The position numbers were made by a program, and so were the translations under genes. A stretch of 64,000 nt of DNA from Candidatus Eisenbergiella pullistercoris (GTDB taxonomy: Bacteria; Bacillota; Clostridia; Lachnospirales; Lachnospiraceae): NCBI GenBank assembly GCA_019115665.1, contig DXDD01000036.1, forward strand, positions 1-64,000, written 5' to 3'. Under the pieces are notes generated by a model. The model ran no database searches. It saw only the letters and a program-made list of their open reading frames with translations, and was not told the origin of the DNA. Shown here piece by piece: positions 46,667 through 54,857 of the stretch. The stretch's first letter is position 1; each line of letters starts with the position of its first letter.

Positions 46667-46793
46667 CCGGAAACGCCCGATGTCCCTCTTTTTCGGCAAA
46701 AATCAGGTTTCTTTTTATAGGGTAGAAAAGTACTGCGGCTGGCTTCTTTTCCTATATCGGCCCCCTGTTTGACACCCGACAGTATGCTCCAAT

Positions 46794-47101
46794 ACGGTTA
46801 AAAATAAAAATCTGCATTGTATAACCGTACAAAATGTCGTAAGTGACGGTTAAAAAAGGGGTTTTTCGATCCTTAACCGTACTTTTTGCTCCAGTTTCGA
46901 TATCCATACGGGTAGAAATCTGATTTTCTCATCCGTAACCGTACTTTTGGGCTATTCGGTACGGTTAAAAACAGATTTTTCGATCTTTTAACCGTATCAC
47001 GCCATGAAAAATACGGTTCAGAACAGTATTTTCCGGAATTAGGTCCGTAAAAAATGGATTTTTGTACGGTTCAAAATCCATTTTTTCGCTTTTTTAACCG
47101 T
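46794..47101. repeat. Array of six ~35-36-bp imperfect palindromes (ACGGTT...AACCGT)
   Basis: Units at 46794-46828, 46846-46880, 46908-46942, 46961-46995, 47013-47048 and 47066-47101, separated by 17, 27, 18, 17 and 17 bp. Confidence 0.92.
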
Positions 47102-47271
47102 ATATGGGTGGAAGGGTTTCATGGAAGGACCATGCGAGAGGGTCCGTAGAAGGTCCTCCGATGTTACTGTTCAGCCAGGTCTGCGCATCTACTGCGCAGA
47201 CCGTACGAAAACGTCTCGGCAGAACTGTTACAGATTCATGGAAATTCCTTTTGCCGTTCGTTTTTGCCTGA

Positions 47272-47301
47272 TTGCACCCCACGGCTGCGCTATGATATAA
47301 T
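47272..47301 (+). promoter_or_regulatory. Putative promoter of the plus-strand pse-like operon
   Basis: TTGCAC-N18-TATAAT. Confidence 0.6.
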
Positions 47302-47372
47302 GATTGCGCATAGCGCAATCCGGCCCGATTGCATCGGGCCGCCCCGCTTCGCGGGGATTCTATCCAACCCGC
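47301..47372. repeat. Triple-hairpin direct repeat, copy 1
   Basis: TGATTGCGCATAGCGCAATCCGGCCCGATTGCATCGGGCCGCCCCGCTTCGCGGGGATTCTATC...ACCCGC; near-identical copy at 47431. Confidence 0.92.
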
Positions 47373-47430
47373 GGTTTGCGGGGAAAATGCCGCCGCAGGC
47401 GGCGCTTTCCCCTCTGCACACGCGGTATTA

Positions 47431-47502
47431 TGATTGCGCAAAGCGCAATCCGGCCCGATTGCATCGGGCCGCCCCGCTTCGCGGGGATTCTATCTGACCC
47501 GC
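47431..47502. repeat. Triple-hairpin direct repeat, copy 2
   Basis: 3 mismatches over 72 bp with copy 1; contains ATTGCGC/GCGCAAT, GGCCCGAT/ATCGGGCC and CCCCGC/GCGGGG hairpins. Confidence 0.92.
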
Positions 47503-47538
47503 AAAATCACCGGGATCAACCAGGAAAGGACGGCTGCC

Positions 47539-48594
47539 ATGGAGGACAGGAAAACGGTTCTGATACGGACGGACGGAAATCCGGATATCGCCACAGGGCA
47601 TCTGATGCGGTGTCTTTCCATCGCTTCTGCGCTTCGGGAGCTGGGAGCGCAGGCGGAGTTTGCCGTCGCGGATCCGGTGTCCGCCGGACTGCTCGCTTCT
47701 TTTTTTGAGAAAGAGAATTTTCCTGTCCATGTCCTGCATACGGACTATCGGAAGCCGGACGCGGAGCTTCCGGCCCTGAAGCGGCTGCTGGAAAACGGCG
47801 CTGCCGGGCAGAAGGACGGACGCTTCCACTGTCTTCTGATCGACTCCTACTTTGTGACGCCGCCGTATCTGGAGGAGCTCAGAAGGCTCCTTCCGACCGC
47901 TTATCTGGATGACCTGAGGGCCTTCGACTGTCCGGCGGATCTGGTGATCAACTATGATTTCCTGCCGCCCCGGGATTTTTATTCTCAGGCGGGCAGGACG
48001 CTGCTGGGAGGGCAGTACACGCCCCTTCGCAGCCAGTTTTCCGGGCTTGCCCCGGCGTTTCGGGAGCGGGTGGGAAGCCTTCTGATCTCCACCGGAGGGA
48101 CGGACGCCTGCAATGTGGCGGGGCGGCTCGCCTCCTTCCTTCTCCGCGCTCCCCAAAGCGCCTCCTGGAGGATCCATGCTCTCACAGGGCCCATGCACGC
48201 GCACAGGCAGGAGCTTGCCGCGCTTGCCGCAAGGGAGTCCCGGCTGCAGCTGCATGAGAATGTAAAGGACATGGCTTCCCTCATGACGGGCTGCGACCTG
48301 GCGGTATCCGCCGCAGGCACCACCCTGTATGAGCTCTGCGCCGCAGGCGTGCCGGCGGTCAGCTTCACCCTGGCGGACAACCAGCTTTCCTGCGCCCGGG
48401 ACATGCAGCGCTTCGCGGGGGTTCCCTGCGCCGGTGACGCCAGACAGGAAAAGGAGATCATCGAAACGCTTGCGTCCCTGCTTTTTTCTCTGGCGGAAAA
48501 CAGGGAGAAACGGGATGCGCTGGCCCGCTCCATGCATGCCGCCGTTGACGGGAAAGGCGCGCAGAGGATCGCCCGCGCCCTGCTTGCGCTCTGA
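47539..48594 (+). CDS. pseG: UDP-sugar hydrolase, PseG-like (nonulosonic acid biosynthesis)
   Basis: VLIRTDGNPDIATGHLMRCLSIASALRELGAQAEFAVAD...LIDSYFVTPPYLEELRR...ISTGGTDACNVAG...CDLAVSAAGTTLYELCAAGVPAVSFTLADNQ. Confidence 0.85.
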   Translation: MEDRKTVLIRTDGNPDIATGHLMRCLSIASALRELGAQAEFAVADPVSAGLLASFFEKENFPVHVLHTDYRKPDAELPALKRLLENGAAGQKDGRFHCLLIDSYFVTPPYLEELRRLLPTAYLDDLRAFDCPADLVINYDFLPPRDFYSQAGRTLLGGQYTPLRSQFSGLAPAFRERVGSLLISTGGTDACNVAGRLASFLLRAPQSASWRIHALTGPMHAHRQELAALAARESRLQLHENVKDMASLMTGCDLAVSAAGTTLYELCAAGVPAVSFTLADNQLSCARDMQRFAGVPCAGDARQEKEIIETLASLLFSLAENREKRDALARSMHAAVDGKGAQRIARALLAL

Positions 48595-48617
48595 TCCGGT
48601 GTTTGCGCGCAGACTTC

Positions 48618-48655
48618 CCGTTACAGTTTGCCGGCAGGCCGGCAAACTGTAACGG
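48618..48655. repeat. 17-bp perfect inverted repeat (strong hairpin) between pseG and pseF
   Basis: CCGTTACAGTTTGCCGG-CAGG-CCGGCAAACTGTAACGG. Confidence 0.92.
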
Positions 48656-48703
48656 CCTTCAGCCGCTCCGGGGCGCAGCGAGGCAGCGCTTCCCTTTTCT
48701 CTT

Positions 48704-48732
48704 TTGATCCCGTATCATAAGATTTGTATTTT
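48704..48732 (+). promoter_or_regulatory. Putative second promoter upstream of pseF
   Basis: TTGATC-N17-TATTTT in an AT-rich patch. Confidence 0.4.
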
Positions 48733-48786
48733 CATACATAACAGCAGAACAGCCGCGCTTCGCGGCAGAAAGGCAAGGTCTGAGAT

Positions 48787-49560
48787 ATGCCGGAAACGGA
48801 ACGCACATACAGAAACGATACTTTCTCAAACGATACCGTCTCAAAAGGCACCTGTGGAAAAGACACCTGCAGAAACGCCGTCGCCATCATCACGGCGCGC
48901 GGCGGGAGCAAGCGCATCCCCCATAAGAACATCCGCGATTTCTGCGGCCGCCCCATTCTTTCCTATTCCATCCGGGCCGCCCTGGAATCCGGCGCCTTTG
49001 ACGAGGTGATGGTTTCCACGGACGATGCGGAGATCGCGCGGATCGCGGAAGAATGGGGCGCCGCCGTCCCGTTCCTTCGCTCCGGCGATACGGCGGGAGA
49101 CTACGCCTCCACGGACGACGTGATCCTGGAGGTGCTGCGGGAATATGAAAAAAGAGGCGTCCGCTTCCGCCGCTTCTGCTGCATCTATCCCACCGCCCCC
49201 TTCCTCACCGCGGCGCGGCTGAAGGAGGCCATGGAGCTTCTGGACACGGCGGAATCCGTGATGCCCGTCGTCGCCTTTTCCTACCCTCCCCAGCGGGGGC
49301 TGGTGGTGGAAAACGGCCGCGTCCGGCGCAGATTCCCCCAGTACCAGAATACCCGCTCCCAGGATCTGGAAAAAATGTATCATGACTGCGGCCAGTTCTA
49401 CGCCTGCCGCACGGACGCCTTTCTGCGGAACAGCACCACGGACGTGGAGGACCTGATTCCCGTTTACCTCTCCGACCTGGAGGTGCAGGATATCGATACC
49501 GAACAGGACTGGGAGCTGGCGGAGCTGAAATACCGCAGGCTGAACGAAAGGAAAGGATAA
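48787..49560 (+). CDS. pseF: CMP-nonulosonate cytidylyltransferase, PseF-like
   Basis: AVAIITARGGSKRIPHKNIRDFCGRPILSYSIRAALESGAFDEVMVSTDDAEIA, the acylneuraminate cytidylyltransferase signature closest to PseF. Confidence 0.9.
   Translation: MPETERTYRNDTFSNDTVSKGTCGKDTCRNAVAIITARGGSKRIPHKNIRDFCGRPILSYSIRAALESGAFDEVMVSTDDAEIARIAEEWGAAVPFLRSGDTAGDYASTDDVILEVLREYEKRGVRFRRFCCIYPTAPFLTAARLKEAMELLDTAESVMPVVAFSYPPQRGLVVENGRVRRRFPQYQNTRSQDLEKMYHDCGQFYACRTDAFLRNSTTDVEDLIPVYLSDLEVQDIDTEQDWELAELKYRRLNERKG
48811..48870. repeat. 15-bp degenerate tandem repeat (4 copies) at the pseF 5' end
   Basis: AGAAACGATACTTTC/TCAAACGATACCGTC/TCAAAAGGCACCTGT/GGAAAAGACACCTGC. Confidence 0.65.
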
Positions 49561-49564
49561 CATC

Positions 49565-50788
49565 TTGCAGAATACCACGCTGAACACACCTTATTTTCAC
49601 ATTCTGGAAACGGATCTGGACCGGGACGTTTCCTTGTTAAAGCAGTCGCTTACGGACAGCTGGGGAAACTGGATCGTCGGCTATTCCGTCAAGACCAACT
49701 CCCTCCCCTGGCTTCTGTGCTATATGAAGGAGCAGGGCTTTTACGCGGAGATCGTCTCTGACACGGAATACCGGCTGGCGAAGCGCCTGGGTTTTCCGGA
49801 TTCCCATATGATCTATAACGGCCCCGTCAAGGACCGGCAGATTTTCACGGACATCCTGCTTGCGGGCGGGCTGGTGAACCTGGACTCCAGCGAGGAGCCG
49901 CAGTGGCTCTCGGAGCTTTCCGCCCGTTTTCCCGACCGCCTTTTTTCCGTGGGCGTACGGGTCAACTGCGATATCGCCTCTCTCTGCCCGGAGGAGGTGC
50001 TGGTGGAGGAGGAGGGCGGCCGCTTTGGCTACTGCTATGAAAACGGCGCTCTCGCCGGAGTCATCCGGGCGCTGAACGCCCTTCCCAACGTCCGTCTGGC
50101 CGGCCTGCATCTGCACTCCTCCACCCAGTCCCGCACGGTAAACGTCTATGCGGCGCTGGCCCGCATGGCGGCGAAGATCGCCAGGGAATACGATCTGAAG
50201 CTTTCCTATGTGGACATGGGCGGAGGCTATTTCGGCGGCCGGGACGACAAGCCGGATTACCGGGATTATTTCCCCGCCATCTGCAGGGAGCTTTGCGCCG
50301 TTTTCGATCCAAGGGAAACCGTCCTCATCGCCGAACCCGGCGTCAGCCTGATCTCCCGGGCCACCACCTTCGCCACCTCCGTGCTGGATGTGAAGCATAT
50401 CCGGGACCATGTTTTTCTGGTGACGGACGGAAGCCGGACCAACCTGAACCCCCTGGTCACCCGCCACGTGTACCCGCATCACATCGAATACGCGGACGCG
50501 CCGGAGGGCCGCCCCACGGTAAAAAGCCAGTGGGTCACCGGCTTTACCTGCATGGAATATGACCGTCTGTTTGAGATCAAGGACGGCCCCGCCCTGAAAA
50601 AAGGCGACCGGATCATCTACGACACGGCCGGCGGCTATACCATGTGCCTCAATCCCCTGTTCATCCATTATTTTCCTCCCGTCTGGGTGACAAAGCGGGA
50701 CGGAAGCCTGTTCAAAGCCAGGGACCAGTGGGATGTGGAGGAATTTCTGCAGAAAAATCACGTGGAAGGAGAGATGCTTCATGAATAG
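49565..50788 (+). CDS. PLP-dependent fold-III decarboxylase (DAP/Orn/Arg decarboxylase family), TTG start
   Basis: WIVGYSVKTNSLPWLL (PLP lysine as in YAVKxN), YVDMGGGYFGG, AEPGVSLI, VTGFTCMEYDRLF (GxxCxxxD), YDTAGGYTMCLNPLF. Confidence 0.85.
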   Translation: MQNTTLNTPYFHILETDLDRDVSLLKQSLTDSWGNWIVGYSVKTNSLPWLLCYMKEQGFYAEIVSDTEYRLAKRLGFPDSHMIYNGPVKDRQIFTDILLAGGLVNLDSSEEPQWLSELSARFPDRLFSVGVRVNCDIASLCPEEVLVEEEGGRFGYCYENGALAGVIRALNALPNVRLAGLHLHSSTQSRTVNVYAALARMAAKIAREYDLKLSYVDMGGGYFGGRDDKPDYRDYFPAICRELCAVFDPRETVLIAEPGVSLISRATTFATSVLDVKHIRDHVFLVTDGSRTNLNPLVTRHVYPHHIEYADAPEGRPTVKSQWVTGFTCMEYDRLFEIKDGPALKKGDRIIYDTAGGYTMCLNPLFIHYFPPVWVTKRDGSLFKARDQWDVEEFLQKNHVEGEMLHE

Positions 50789-51833
50789 ATCGTTTTCCAT
50801 CGGCTCCCGCACCATAGGCGAAAACAGTCCGGTCTTCATCGTGGCGGAAATGTCGGCCAACCATCTCCAGGACTACCACAGAGCCCTGGAGATCATCCAT
50901 GCGGCGAGGGAAGCCGGAGCGGATGCCGTCAAGCTGCAGACCTATACCGCGGACACCATCACCCTGGACTGCGATACCCCCGATTTTCAGATCAACGAGG
51001 GAACCGTCTGGGACGGAACCACCCTCCACAGGCTGTACGAGGAGGCTTATACTCCCTGGGAGTGGCAGCCGAAGCTGATGGAGGAAGCGAACCGGCTGGG
51101 AATGGAATGCTTTTCCTCCCCCTTCGATCCCACGGCGGTGGATTTCATGGCGTCCATGAACATGCCCGCCTACAAAGTGGCCTCCTATGAGATCACCGAC
51201 ATCCCCCTCATCCGCCGGATCGCCCGCCTGCATAAGCCCGTGATCCTGGCGACGGGAGTGGCCTACCTGAAGGATATCGAACGCGCCCTCGCGGCCTGCC
51301 GGGAGGAAGGAAACGAGGACGTGCTTCTGATGAAATGCGTCTCCGCCTATCCCACCCCCTATGAGGACATCCATCTGAACATGATGCCCACCCTGGGCCG
51401 TACCTTCGGCTGCCTCACCGGCCTTTCCGACCATTCCATGGGAAACGCCGTAGCCACCGCCGCGGTCGCCCTGGGCGCGCGGATGATCGAGAAGCATCTG
51501 ACCCTGCGCCGCGCGGACGGCGGCCCGGACGGCTCCTTTTCCATGGAGCCGGAAGAATTCGCGCAGATGGTCCAAAATATCCGCGCCGTGGAAAAGGCGC
51601 TGGGCGATACCGACTATCACCTGACCCCCGTTCAGGAGGTGGAGCACGGCGACTGCCGCTCCCTCTTCGCAGCCGCGGATATCGCGGCCGGAGAGGAGCT
51701 GACGCCTGAAAACGTGCGCTCCGTCCGCCCGGGAAACGGCCTGCACACCATGTACTATGAACAGATCCTCGGGAAAAAGGCGGCCTGCGCCATCCGGAAA
51801 GGAACGCCCATGAGCTGGGCGCTGATCCATTAA
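50781..51833 (+). CDS. pseI: Pseudaminic acid synthase, PseI/NeuB family
   Basis: FIVAEMSANHLQDYHRALEIIHAAREAGADAVKLQTYTADTITLDCD, GLSDHSMGNAVATAAVALGARMIEKHLTLRRADGGPDGSFSMEPEEF, SAF-like C-terminus. Confidence 0.93.
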   Translation: MNRSFSIGSRTIGENSPVFIVAEMSANHLQDYHRALEIIHAAREAGADAVKLQTYTADTITLDCDTPDFQINEGTVWDGTTLHRLYEEAYTPWEWQPKLMEEANRLGMECFSSPFDPTAVDFMASMNMPAYKVASYEITDIPLIRRIARLHKPVILATGVAYLKDIERALAACREEGNEDVLLMKCVSAYPTPYEDIHLNMMPTLGRTFGCLTGLSDHSMGNAVATAAVALGARMIEKHLTLRRADGGPDGSFSMEPEEFAQMVQNIRAVEKALGDTDYHLTPVQEVEHGDCRSLFAAADIAAGEELTPENVRSVRPGNGLHTMYYEQILGKKAACAIRKGTPMSWALIH

Positions 51834-51869
51834 AAAAGAGAAGAATCAGACAAAGGAGAAGCAGTCATT

Positions 51870-53150
51870 ATGGAAGCACTGAAGGAAGCGGTCATGCATC
51901 ACGGAAAAACCGTCGCATACAACATCGGCCAGTATCTGCGCTGGCTCTTTCTGGGAGCCGTAACCGGGCTGGTGGTGGGACTCGTCGCAGCCGCCTTTTC
52001 CCACTGCCTGACGCTGGCGACGGCTTTTCGCACCGCTCACCGCTTTCTCTTTCTCCTGCTTCCCGCGGGCGGCCTAGTCATCGTCTTTTTATACAGGACT
52101 TTTCATTATGAAAACAATCACGGGACGGATTCCATCATCGAAAGCATCCATACGAAGGTGGCCATCCCGCTGAGAATGGCGGGCCTGATCTTTGTTTCCA
52201 CCGTCATCACCATTCTGTTCGGCGGCTCCGTGGGCCGGGAAAGCGCCGCCCTGCAGATGGGCGCGTCCCTTGGCACCTCGGTGGGAAATCTGTTCCGGCT
52301 GGATGAGAAGGACAAGAAGATCATCCTGATGAGCGGCATGGCGGCGGCCTTCTCCGCCCTGTTCGGCACGCCCATGACCGCCTCCTTTTTCGCCATGGAG
52401 GTTTCCAGCGTGGGCATCATGTACTACGCCGCCCTGGTCCCCTGCATCTGCGCGGCCCTGATCGCCAGACAGACCGCCCTGTTTCTGGGCGTAGAGACGG
52501 ACGTATTCCGTGCGCCAAATTCCATCGAGCTTTCCCTGCTCTCCGGCCTGAAGGTGGTCTTTCTTGCGGCCTGCTGCGCGGCGGTGAGCATTCTGTTCTG
52601 CCTCATGCTGCAGCTCATGCACATGCTCATGGCCCGCTTTTTCAAAAATCTGTACCTGCGCGTCGTTGCCGGAGGTTTTCTCATCATCCTGCTCACCCTC
52701 CTTGTCCGCAGCCAGGATTATCTGGGAACCGGCATGGACATCATCGAGCAGGCCCTCGCCGGGAGCGCCCTGCCATGGGCCTTCGCGCTGAAGATCCTGT
52801 TCACCGCCATCACCATTGCTGCGGGCTATAAGGGCGGAGAGATCGTCCCCTCCCTCTTCATCGGCGCCACCTTCGGCTGCTTCCTTGGCCCCCTCATCGG
52901 CCTTCCGGCCTCCCTGGGCGCGGCCGTGGGCATGGTCGCCCTCTTCTGCGGCGTCACCAACTGCCCGGTGGCCTCCCTGCTCATCTCCTTTGAGCTGTTC
53001 GGCTTCAGCGACGCCTATTATTTCCTCATCGCCATCGCCACCAGCTACATGCTCTCCGGCTACTTCAGCCTCTACCACACCCAGCGGATCACCTACTCCA
53101 AGTTTGAGAACCGCTTCGTGGACCGGCCCACCAGCAGCTGGTTTACCTGA
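51870..53150 (+). CDS. ClC family chloride channel/antiporter
   Basis: GGSVGRESAALQMGASLG (GxxGxE), SALFGTPMTASFFAMEV, AAGYKGGEIVPSLFIGATFG. Confidence 0.95.
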   Translation: MEALKEAVMHHGKTVAYNIGQYLRWLFLGAVTGLVVGLVAAAFSHCLTLATAFRTAHRFLFLLLPAGGLVIVFLYRTFHYENNHGTDSIIESIHTKVAIPLRMAGLIFVSTVITILFGGSVGRESAALQMGASLGTSVGNLFRLDEKDKKIILMSGMAAAFSALFGTPMTASFFAMEVSSVGIMYYAALVPCICAALIARQTALFLGVETDVFRAPNSIELSLLSGLKVVFLAACCAAVSILFCLMLQLMHMLMARFFKNLYLRVVAGGFLIILLTLLVRSQDYLGTGMDIIEQALAGSALPWAFALKILFTAITIAAGYKGGEIVPSLFIGATFGCFLGPLIGLPASLGAAVGMVALFCGVTNCPVASLLISFELFGFSDAYYFLIAIATSYMLSGYFSLYHTQRITYSKFENRFVDRPTSSWFT

Positions 53151-53184
53151 GCGCGGCAAAATTCCCATCTTCCTCCGGAAACGC

Positions 53185-53213
53185 TTGCGTTCCAAACAAA
53201 TTGCGCGTATGAT
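53185..53213 (+). promoter_or_regulatory. Putative promoter for pncB
   Basis: TTGCGT-N17-TATGAT. Confidence 0.5.
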
Positions 53214-53303
53214 ATGGATAACCGCCACGGCGGACCGGCGGGGCGTTTCCGCTTTCCCTCCGGCCCGGCCTGCCGCAAAATCAGGAAGAAGGGGGAAAGC
53301 CTC

Positions 53304-54758
53304 ATGCAAACACGCAATCTCACCCTCATGACCGACCTGTATGAGCTGACGATGATGCAGGGTTATTTCCGGAATATGGACCGGAACGAAACGGTCATTT
53401 TCGACGCCTTTTACCGCAATAATCCCATGGAATCCGGCTATGCCATCTGCGCCGGGCTTCAGCAGGTCATCGAATATATTGAAAACCTGCATTTCGGGGA
53501 AGACGAGCTCTCCTATCTGAAGAGCCTGGGCATCTTCGATGAGGATTTTCTGGATTATCTGAAAACCTTCCGTTTTTCCGGAAGCGTCTATGCCATCCCG
53601 GAAGGAAGCGTCATGTTTCCCCGGGAGCCCATGATCAAGGTCATCGCTCCCATCATGGAGGCGCAGCTTGTAGAAACCGCCATTCTGAACATCGTGAATC
53701 ATCAGAGCCTGATCGCTACCAAGACCTCTCGCGTCTGCTATGCGGCCAGAGGCGACGGCATCATGGAGTTCGGCCTGCGCCGCGCTCAGGGGCCGGACGC
53801 GGGCATCTACGGGGCAAGAGCCGCCATGATCGGCGGCTGCATCGGCACCAGCAACGTGCTGGCCGGGCAGATGTTTGACGTTCCCGTAAAGGGCACCCAC
53901 GCCCACAGCTGGATCATGAGCTTCCCGGACGAATATACCGCCTTTAAAACCTACGCGGACATGTACCCTTCCGCCTGCATCCTGCTGGTGGATACCTATG
54001 ATACCTTAAAATCCGGCGTTCCCAACGCCATCCGCGTTTTCACCGAGATGCGGGAAGCGGGGATCCCCCTGACCTTCTACGGCATCCGCCTGGACAGCGG
54101 CGACCTGGCCTATCTTTCCAAGAAAGCCAGAAAAATGCTGGATGAAGCAGGATTTCCGGACGCGGTCATCTCCGCCTCCAACGACCTGGACGAGTACCTG
54201 ATCGACAGCCTGAAGGCTCAGGGCTGTACGGTGACCTCCTGGGGCGTGGGAACCCACATGATCACCTCCAAGAACTGGCCTTCCTTCGGCGGCGTGTACA
54301 AGCTGGCCGCCATCATGGATGAAAACGGAACCTTCGTTCCCAAGATCAAGCTCTCCGAGAACAGTGAAAAGATCACCAATCCCGGAAACAAGGTCATCCA
54401 CCGGGTCTATGAAAAGGAAACCGGAAAGCTGAAGGCGGATCTCATCGCCCTGGCCGACGAGACCTTCCGGGAGGACGAGCCTCTGCTCCTGTTCGATCCT
54501 CTGGAGCCCTGGAAGAAAACCCTTCTGCCGGCCGGAAGCTTCATCCTGCGCGACCTGATGATCCCCGTCTTTCTGGACGGAAAATGCGTCTATACCTCGC
54601 CCAGCGTCATGGAGATCCGGGAATACTGCCGGAAGGAGCTGGATACCCTGTGGGATGAGACCAGGCGTCTCGTCAACCCCCATCAGGTCTATGTGGACCT
54701 TTCTCAGAAGCTGTATGACACCAAGCTGAGGCTGCTGGATCAGATGGGACAGATCTGA
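53304..54758 (+). CDS. pncB: Nicotinate phosphoribosyltransferase
   Basis: LTLMTDLYELTMMQGYF, EFGLRRAQGPDAGIYGARAAMIGGCIGTSNV, KGTHAHSWIMSF, RLDSGDLAYLS. Confidence 0.96.
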   Translation: MQTRNLTLMTDLYELTMMQGYFRNMDRNETVIFDAFYRNNPMESGYAICAGLQQVIEYIENLHFGEDELSYLKSLGIFDEDFLDYLKTFRFSGSVYAIPEGSVMFPREPMIKVIAPIMEAQLVETAILNIVNHQSLIATKTSRVCYAARGDGIMEFGLRRAQGPDAGIYGARAAMIGGCIGTSNVLAGQMFDVPVKGTHAHSWIMSFPDEYTAFKTYADMYPSACILLVDTYDTLKSGVPNAIRVFTEMREAGIPLTFYGIRLDSGDLAYLSKKARKMLDEAGFPDAVISASNDLDEYLIDSLKAQGCTVTSWGVGTHMITSKNWPSFGGVYKLAAIMDENGTFVPKIKLSENSEKITNPGNKVIHRVYEKETGKLKADLIALADETFREDEPLLLFDPLEPWKKTLLPAGSFILRDLMIPVFLDGKCVYTSPSVMEIREYCRKELDTLWDETRRLVNPHQVYVDLSQKLYDTKLRLLDQMGQI

Positions 54759-54857
54759 CAGATTTAAAAAATGGGCCGGACGCTTTCCGCGCTGCCGCTG
54801 TTTGAGGGCAGGCCGTGGTCCTGCCCCGATGATCGCAATAGAAATGGGAGGAACCTT

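Noticed and set aside
46794-47101. CRISPR array
   Set aside because: Repeat length (~35 bp) is CRISPR-like, but repeats are degenerate, intervals are only 17-27 bp, and no cas genes are visible; better described as a palindromic site array.
47301-47502. tRNA or known riboswitch in the hairpin-rich leader
   Set aside because: No tRNA cloverleaf with CCA/T-loop features and no recognisable riboswitch core; only serial simple hairpins in two copies.
52089-53906. Minus-strand 605-aa ORF
   Set aside because: Opposite the clear ClC channel and pncB genes; no family motifs, shadow ORF.
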